DNA of 64,000 nt from Gigaspora margarita (lineage: Eukaryota; Glomeromycota; Glomeromycetes; Diversisporales; Gigasporaceae). This document shows, in pieces, positions 57,085-64,000 of the stretch. The stretch is taken from NCBI GenBank assembly GCA_009809945.1, contig WTPW01000440.1, forward strand, positions 304,600 to 368,599, written 5' to 3'. Each line of letters opens with the position of its first letter. The first letter of the stretch is position 1. The position numbers and the translations under genes are program-made. The notes beneath the pieces are model-generated. The model did no database searches. It had not been told where the DNA came from and was given only the letters and a program-made list of their open reading frames with translations.

Positions 57085-57880
57085 ATGTCATCAAGCAGAT
57101 ATTTTTTTATGCCTCATGATTTAATTAATAACAAAATATATAAATATTGTTTATATATAGTTGATGTTGCTTCAAGATTTAAGTGGGCAGTTCTTTTAAC
57201 AGATAAGATATCTAGTAATGTAGCTAAAGCTTTCAAGAAAGTTTATAGTAATTCTAAATGCCCTCTTATTTGGTCTAAACTATTATTGGTAGATCTTGGT
57301 TCTGAATTTAAATCTAATTGTAAAGAATTAATAGAAAACATAATATTAAAATTAAAATTTGTATGTCTTATAGAAGTCAAGGTATTGTTAAAAGATTTAA
57401 TCATGCTTTAGTTGAAAAATTGTTTCAATTACAGGATGCTTCTGATTTATTATTATCTATATCTAAAAGATCAACAACTTGGGTTAAAAATCTTTATATA
57501 ATTATTAATAACCTTAATAATTCAGTAACTAGATTAATTGGCATAACCCCTGCTAAAGCTATAAAAATAAAACAGATTATTTTAACATCTTCTAAATTAT
57601 ACAATGCTTCTATGGGATTTAATGAGTCTAAATTGGATTATAATACTTTGGTTAGATATTTACTTGAATCTGGTGAGCTAGAAACAGGTTCTAAAAGAGC
57701 AACTAATTATAATTGGAGTTCTCAGGTCTATCATATTCATGAAGCTTTGGTACCAAAAAATCAGCCTATTTTATATTGACTAGAAGATGATAAAGGCAAT
57801 AGGCCAAAGTGGACTTTTGTATCAGAAGAGCTTTTAATCATTCTTTCTGACATAGAATTGCTACCCCAGTGGGTGCTTAT
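57085..57880 (+). mobile_element. Integrase-core (rve) fossil of a retroviral-type element
   Basis: Sequence of an integrase catalytic core and following region is recognisable, for example IVDVASRFKWAVLLTDK and SQGIVKRFNHALVEKLF. This type of integrase occurs in LTR retrotransposons and in Polinton-like elements; I cannot decide which. It is broken (a few breaks), partial, and no terminal repeats were seen. Moderate age. Confidence 0.7.
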
Positions 57881-57964
57881 GAGTTAAAAATTTTATAATA
57901 TAAAGATGCTCATAGAATGCTTCAAGTTGGTGTTCCTGGTCTTTTACAAATTAAGAAAATCTTC

Positions 57965-58310
57965 TACTTCTTTATCAATTTGGCTTCTCTGAGAAAATGA
58001 TCTTTAGCTAATTTATAATATAACTTATATAATTATATAATAGAATTAAGAATCTTTGGATCATTACCATACCATAATATGTATTTACTCATAATTTTAT
58101 TATATTTATCTTTATTAGGTAATATTGTCATAGCTAAATTTAATATATACTCTTCTGGGTCTTCTGATTGATGCAATTTGTTAATTCTTTCTTTATAGTT
58201 TTGCATAAACTTACCTTCTTTTGGTTTTCAATAATAGAGATCTGCTTTGATTACATTAATTAAAGCTTGTTTGACTTCTTGGTATGTGGGCTTGGTTTGG
58301 GTATCTTTTG
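57965..58310 (-). other. Coding-like remnant, unknown family
   Basis: The minus strand reads a charged sequence (KPTYQEVKQALINVIKADLY; NLAMTILPNKDKYNKIMSKY). It lies tail-to-tail with the integrase fossil and may come from a related mobile element. Not recognised; it looks broken. Confidence 0.3.
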
Positions 58311-59450
58311 TATCTTGGGTTTTGATTACTCATTGTAAAGTATTTGTTTACTATATAATACTTATAAAATTGTTTTATTTAAATAATAATTCCACAAATA
58401 AAATATTTATAGATTATGGATAGTGAATATTATTGCCCATTTATTAAGTTTATAGGTAAAATTTGTGAAAAATCCTGTATGCATGAAAAAGGATGTTTTA
58501 TTTTATTAGAAGTATGTTAGAAAATTAGCTAATAAGCCTCTTATTCTTTGTAGTAAAAGTGGATATAAACAATATACTAGATCAAATTCTAGTTGATGCC
58601 CAGACTATATAAGAGGATTCTATACTTTATAATACTATTACAGACTACATTCTAAAGCCCAATTGGTAAACAATTAAGCTAAGGCTGTTTGAAATTACAA
58701 TTTATTTAATGTCTCTCCTCTGACTCCAAGAGCCCTCATAAATTAAACAAGCCAATTAGAATGTTCATTATGCCTTTGAGATTTCTATAGATTATGTGAC
58801 TATGTATTGACCAATAATAATTGAAAGTTTTTTGTCTAATAAAAAAATACTATTAGACTTCATATATTTACTATTTTTAACTGCTTACAGTACCCAGTGT
58901 CTTATTTCAAACCAGGTACTGTATTTGAGGAATATTCTATACACATTAAAAGTAATAATTCAATATAGTCATAATCTTGAGTTTTGTTCAAGAAAATAGC
59001 TAGTAGGGGTAATGAATAATACCCAGGTCTTAATTATAGGTATTATTTTGAGAAGATAATGTAGACAGTGACAAACAGTAATTGTTTTTTTTTATGTCTG
59101 ATGGTTCTAGTCAGCCACAATTTAACAGTTTGATTTAATGTTAGTTTAATTTGACCTATTCTACTGCATTTAAGCTTCAAAAGAAATATTAAATGAAATT
59201 ATAACTTCAAATGGCTTTATTCCTTTTACTCACTAGTAAGGCCACTTCAATTTAATTCTTTGTTCAACATAACAAGTTCAAAATTTTTTGGAGAGGGGGG
59301 ATTTATACAGCATATGATTAGGTCTGGTTCAGGTCCAGCTAGGATCGGAATAGGTCTGGTTTGGGTCCAGTCCAGGATTGAACCAGACTCAGACTCTAAA
59401 TTTTATGCAAACTGGTCTGAGTCTAAATATACTTATATGTATTTTTTTGG
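58311..59450. other. Gene-free stretch
   Basis: A short frame at 58416-58520 (MDSEYYCPFIKFIGKICEKS) is Cys-containing but has no family I recognise. 59320-59425 has repeated GGTCTGG/GGTCCAG words that could be a decayed hAT-like MITE. Otherwise nothing. Confidence 0.35.
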
Positions 59451-61560
59451 TGTTGACAAGCGTACTTCGTGCATGAAGTTAGAATTAATTAGTAAAACTT
59501 TATGAATCATAAGATTTTATAGAATTTTATTAATAAAATTTTATAAAATCTTATAATACACAAAACAAATTTTTATTAATTAATTCTAACTTTATGCACT
59601 AAGTAAAATATTTAGCACTAAAAATGCATCAAATCAGCAGAGTTATTTAACTTTACTTAAAATTTGAGAATAGATGCATAATTTTGGAATTTTGATCAAA
59701 AATTCAAATTTAAGCATCTTTTCTCCATATTTCAAGTAAAATAAAAACAATTCTACTGATTTAATGTATATTTAGGTTCTAAATAAGTTTATTTAGTGCA
59801 TGGAGTTAGAATTAATTAGTAAAATTTTGTGAATCATAAAATTTTATAGAATTTTATTAATAAACTTCTATAAAATCTTATGATACACAAACTTTTACTG
59901 ATTAATTCTAACTTAATGCACTAAGTAAACTTGTTCAGCACCTAAAAATACATCAAATCGGCAGAGTTATTTTTATTTTACTTTAAATTTGGAGAATAGA
60001 TGCATAATTTTGGATTTTAATCAAAAAAGTCAAATTTAAGCATCTTTTCTCCAAATTTCAAGTAAAATAAAAACAATTCTGCCTATTTAATGTATTTTTA
60101 AGTTCTAAATAAGTTTATTTAGTGCATGGAGTTGGAATAAATTAGTAAAATTTTGTGAATAATAAAATTTTATAGAATTTTATTAATAAAATTCTATAAA
60201 ATCTCATGATTCACAAACTTTTACTGATTAATTCTAACTTAATGCACTAAGTAAACTTGTACAGCACCTAAAAATACATCAAATCGGCAGAGTTATTTTT
60301 ATTTTACTTGAAATTTGGAGAATAGATGCATAATTTTGGATTTCTGATCAAAAAATCAAATTTAAGCATCTTTTCTCCAAATTTAAGTAAAATAAAAACA
60401 ATTCTGCCGATTTAATGTATTTTTAGGTTCTAAATAAGTTTATTTAGTGCATGGAGTTGGAATAAATTAGTAAAATTTTGTGAATCATAAAATTTTATAG
60501 AATTTTATTAATAAAATTCTATAAAATCTTATGTCACAAACTTTACCTGATTAATTCTAACTTAATGCATTAAGTAAACTTGTACAGCACCTAAAAATAC
60601 ATCAAATCAGCAGAGTTATTTTTATTTTACTTGAAATTTGGGGAATAGATGCATAATTATGGATTTTTGATCAAAAAAGTCAAATTTAAGCATCTTTTCT
60701 CCAAAATTTTAAGTAAAATAAAACCAATTCTGCTGATTTAATGTATTTTTAGATTCTAAATAAGTTTATTAGTGCAGATGGAGTTAGAATAAATTAGTAA
60801 AGCTTTATGAATCATAAAATTTTATAGAATTTTATTAATAAAATTCTATAAAATCTTATATTTCACAAACTTTTATATGATTAATTCTAACTTAATGCAC
60901 TAAGTAAACTTGTACAGCACTTAAAAATACATCAAATCAACGAGCTATTTTTATTTTACTTGAAATTTGGAGAATAAATGCATAATTTTGGATTTTTGAT
61001 CAAAAAAGTCAAATTTAAGCACTTTTCTCCAAATTTCAAGTAAAATAAAAAAACAATTCTGCTGATTTAATGTATTTTTTGGTTCTAAATAAGTTTATTT
61101 AGTGCATAGTATTAGAATAAATTAGTAAAATTTTGTGAATCATAAAATTTTATAGAATTTTATTAATAAAATTCTATAAAATCTTATGATTCACAAACTT
61201 TTACTGATTAATTCTAACTTAATTCACTAGGTAAACTTGTTCAGAGCCTAAAAATACATTAAATCAGCTGTATTGTTTTTATTTTACTTGAAATTTGGAG
61301 AAAATATGCTTAAATTTGACTTTTTTGATCAAAAATTCAAAATTATGCATCTATTCTCCAAATTTCAAAAAAAAATAAAAATATATCTACTGATTTGATG
61401 TATTTTTAAGTGCTGAACATGTTTGCTTAGTGCATAAAGTTAGAATCAATTAATAGAAATTCGTGTATTATAAGATTTTATAAAATTTTATTAATAAAAT
61501 TCTATAAAACCTTATGATTTATAAAATTTTACTAATTAATTCTAACTAACTTATATAATG
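59450..61560. repeat. Palindromic satellite: seven copies of a ~327-bp unit
   Basis: The anchor TTTTATAGAATTTTATTAAT recurs near 59515, 59842, 60168, 60493, 60820, 61148 and 61475, spacing 325-328 bp. Each unit has two dyad axes: one at that anchor (TTTTATAGAATTTTATTAAT with inverse ATTAATAAAATTCTATAAAA) and one in the middle of TTTGGATTTTTGATCAAAAA. GTAAACTTGTTCAGCAC and AAATACATCAAATCGGCAGA occur in most units, with inverse TCTGCCGATTTAATGTATTT. No coding content. Confidence 0.95.
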
Positions 61561-61989
61561 TTCCTAGGTTTAGCATGACTGCATCACACAGCGACTCTAA
61601 TTTTGGTAATCTTTCTGTATGGGTTCATTTTAGTAATATGAAAAGTGAAATTTAATCTAAGTATTATATATATATATGTGTTGTTTAACTCCTCCATAAT
61701 TTGCTCAATCGAGAGGAGAGGTATATTAAACATAGATTTAAATTGGACTGGCCTAAATATAAAAGCTATAAATGCAATGCCTTTTGTCTCCATAATAAAG
61801 CATAACCCAGTGTTCAATATTTAAAATGTCTCACTCTAATAATTATACAATATAGATTGATATGAGGTTTTGTGGATCTTTCCCAATTGCATGTACTGGA
61901 TTTCTATGTGATTGTATTAGTGATGTTAAATCGCTCAAGCAGTTTGGTTTATGCTTGAAGCATACCTGCTTTGGTGCCAAAACAAGCTA

Positions 61990-62180
61990 AACTGGTTTTT
62001 ATAAACTAGTTCATATATAAGCATGCTCATATAAGCAGATTTATATAAGCATGCTTATACAAGCATGCTTAGTTCGTAAATTGCTCAAGCAGTTTGAGTT
62101 TATGCTTGACTAAACCAGTTTATATATAAGTATGCTTTTACAAGTATGCTTAATAATTCATACTATACTAAATAAGAGGT
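61990..62180. repeat. AAGCATGCTTATA short-repeat cluster
   Basis: ATAAGCATGCTTATA-like palindromic words recur many times, with related AGCATGTTTA / AAGCATATTTG words spread to about 62900. AAGCATGCTT is its own complement, so any two copies can pair. Confidence 0.7.
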
Positions 62181-64000
62181 TCGATCTGTAAGATCAAACT
62201 TACTAAATATCAATATAATTATAGCTAATTCCCAAACTACTTTTTGATTATTGCTGATTTGATTATGGGTAGTTGATCATATGCTTTAAAAATACACATG
62301 CATCAATACAGGATAATGATACATATGTTCGAACAAAACAATATATGAAATAGTTATTTAATAGTTGTATAGTATATCTATTAGTTTATAATTTTTAGAA
62401 GTATATTTAAAACAGATTTAAAAATAATAGTTAAAAACATATTTGTTTTAAGCATGTTTAAAAATAATATTTAAAAGCATATTTGTCTTGAGCAATTTGT
62501 ATCAATATTCCAAATATCAAAATCCTAATTGTACTAAATTCCAATATACTAAATCTCAAAAGATAAATTAATACCAAAAATTTATAACTATGATATTTTT
62601 TCAGGCTTGTTCTTTTAAAATTTGTGCATTGAAATTTAGTACAATTAGAATTTTGATATTCAGAATATTAAAAAATTAACAAGCAAACAATAAAAGTTTA
62701 TGCTTTAAATCTGCACAAGCAGGTTTTATATAAGCATTTTAACACTTCTAGTTAAAGCATATTTGTTTAAGCATGTTTGCTTAAGCAGATTTAAAGCATA
62801 TTTGTTTAGAATAGGTTTAAAGCATTAAAAGCATATTTGCTTATAAGCAGTGCTTAAAAATTTGATAAGCAAACTGTAAAAGTTTGTGCTTTGAACCTGC
62901 TTGAGCAGGTTTCATATAAGCATTTTAACATTCCTGGATTGCATCAATGCATATGAAAATGTTAACTTGAACATATATACGTACATACATACCATTATTG
63001 TGAAGTGATAGTAAATCACATAATCAGAAAGAAAAACAGCCATACAATAGCCATATCTGCAGCTTCAAAATGCCCATGCATGTGAAGGATCAAATGGTGT
63101 GGAAAACTCTAATAGGACCCTGAAATATACATAGATAGGTCAGGTATTAGTTTGCTTATTTGGGGGTTTTATGCAGATTTTTTCTATTTTTAGTAATTTT
63201 TTGCTTATTTTTGAGGGTTTTCTGCAAATCTTTCTATTTACCAGGAGCAGAGTATGAAATACGAAGTGTATGGTTTACAGGCAAGTTAGATGGCTTCAGC
63301 AATCTTTGGCATCTGATTGGATGGTCGTTCCTTGTGATTTTGTGTGCTATGCATGCTGACGTTTCGTGCTTTATATTACTGTTTATCGCAGTAGAAATTG
63401 ATATTTAAGGGATTCTGTAATGATTAACATGTGTGCAAAAAATTGGTGCTCGGTCAACTATAATATGCAGTACTATAATAATTAATTTTTAACTATTTTT
63501 GGATCTTATGATCAGGATAGTGATCAGATAGTGACGGGGTTATTAATATTTAATTTAATAGTAAAGAATGTCTTGTGGATTTTCAGATTTCTAGAGCAAA
63601 TGGCTCTATTTTTCTCAATTATTTTAGCGTAAACGATTTTCAAAGCCTTTATGACAAAGTTACATTATAAAACCTCATTGTTTTTACTGTTATATTACAG
63701 AATAATTATTTTTACTGTTATACTACAGAATAATTTATTAATGTTGCATTTGTTAATTGTTACCCTTTAATATCTCATTGTTCTCTTAAAAATTATTATT
63801 ATTGTTCTTGCTTTACATAATTTTAAAATTAATACCTTATCTACGCCCTCCATGTATTGTTTAGTAAGCTAACTTTTAAATTGATTGCATAATTAATCAG
63901 ACCAAATTAAGTGGTATCCTGACTCGGACCCAAATGATTCATAACTTGCATATATTTATTTATTCCTTTCCTTATTTTTTTATATATAAATTTTTTTTTG
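62181..64000. other. No recognised gene
   Basis: AT-rich. The ORF at 63160-63408 has a hydrophobic start in T-rich DNA and a more balanced second half (LPGAEYEIRSVWFTGKLDGF); no family was recognised, so it is not called as a gene. Confidence 0.3.

Noticed and set aside
59320-59425. GGTCTGG/GGTCCAG repeats as a hAT MITE
   Set aside because: Similar in style to the CGGGT elements but no terminal repeats or 8-bp duplication could be found.
61584-61817. Minus-strand ORF after the satellite
   Set aside because: No domain, AT-driven composition and no supporting context.

Overview
The window looks like nuclear DNA of an arbuscular mycorrhizal fungus (Glomeromycotina, Rhizophagus-like). It is very AT-rich, has small GT-AG introns, and holds a giant RNF213-type AAA/RZ-finger gene, a TKL-type kinase fused to TPR repeats, Tigger/pogo and Helitron transposons and many MITEs. 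This placement is inferred from gene families and base composition; no marker gene is present. No rRNA, tRNA or CRISPR array was found.

Layout. 0.8-2.6 kb: a Tigger/pogo transposase with a K/E/A-repeat tail. 2.9-9 kb: foldbacks, a few weak ORFs, a MITE and a GC-richer 49-bp minisatellite. 9.0-22.8 kb, minus strand: a decayed RNF213-like gene (N-terminal arm, AAA ATPase core, long helical region, RZ finger, C-terminal domain). It is broken by a 1.18-kb hAT element, a 113-bp hAT MITE, a 224-bp MITE that cuts off its 5' end, an internal exon duplication and several stops and frameshifts. 23-25.7 kb: more MITEs. 25.9-29.0 kb, plus strand: a kinase-TPR gene with one in-frame stop. 29.3-42 kb: gene-free, very AT-rich DNA made of long palindromes, TA-flanked MITEs and tandem repeats. 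42.3-56.1 kb: probably one ~13.8-kb Helitron on the minus strand, itself loaded with a hAT MITE, a dead Tc1-like element and a nested direct-repeat block. 56.1-56.9 kb: part of a second RNF213-like copy. 57-57.9 kb: an integrase fossil. 59.4-61.5 kb: a seven-copy, 327-bp palindromic satellite. 61.6-64 kb: no recognised gene.

How the parts fit. The second RNF213-like copy survives as three pieces (38.26-38.41, 42.26-42.29 and 56.10-56.93 kb) that are consecutive in the first copy at 14.04-15.05 kb, so the first copy serves as an empty-site reference. It places the Helitron insertion between an A and a T, with 5'-TC at its upstream end. A motif close to AAGTAAACTTGTTCAGCAC recurs in the palindromes, in two of the MITEs and in the satellite, suggesting one AT-rich repeat lineage that changed its architecture. 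All alignments were made by eye.
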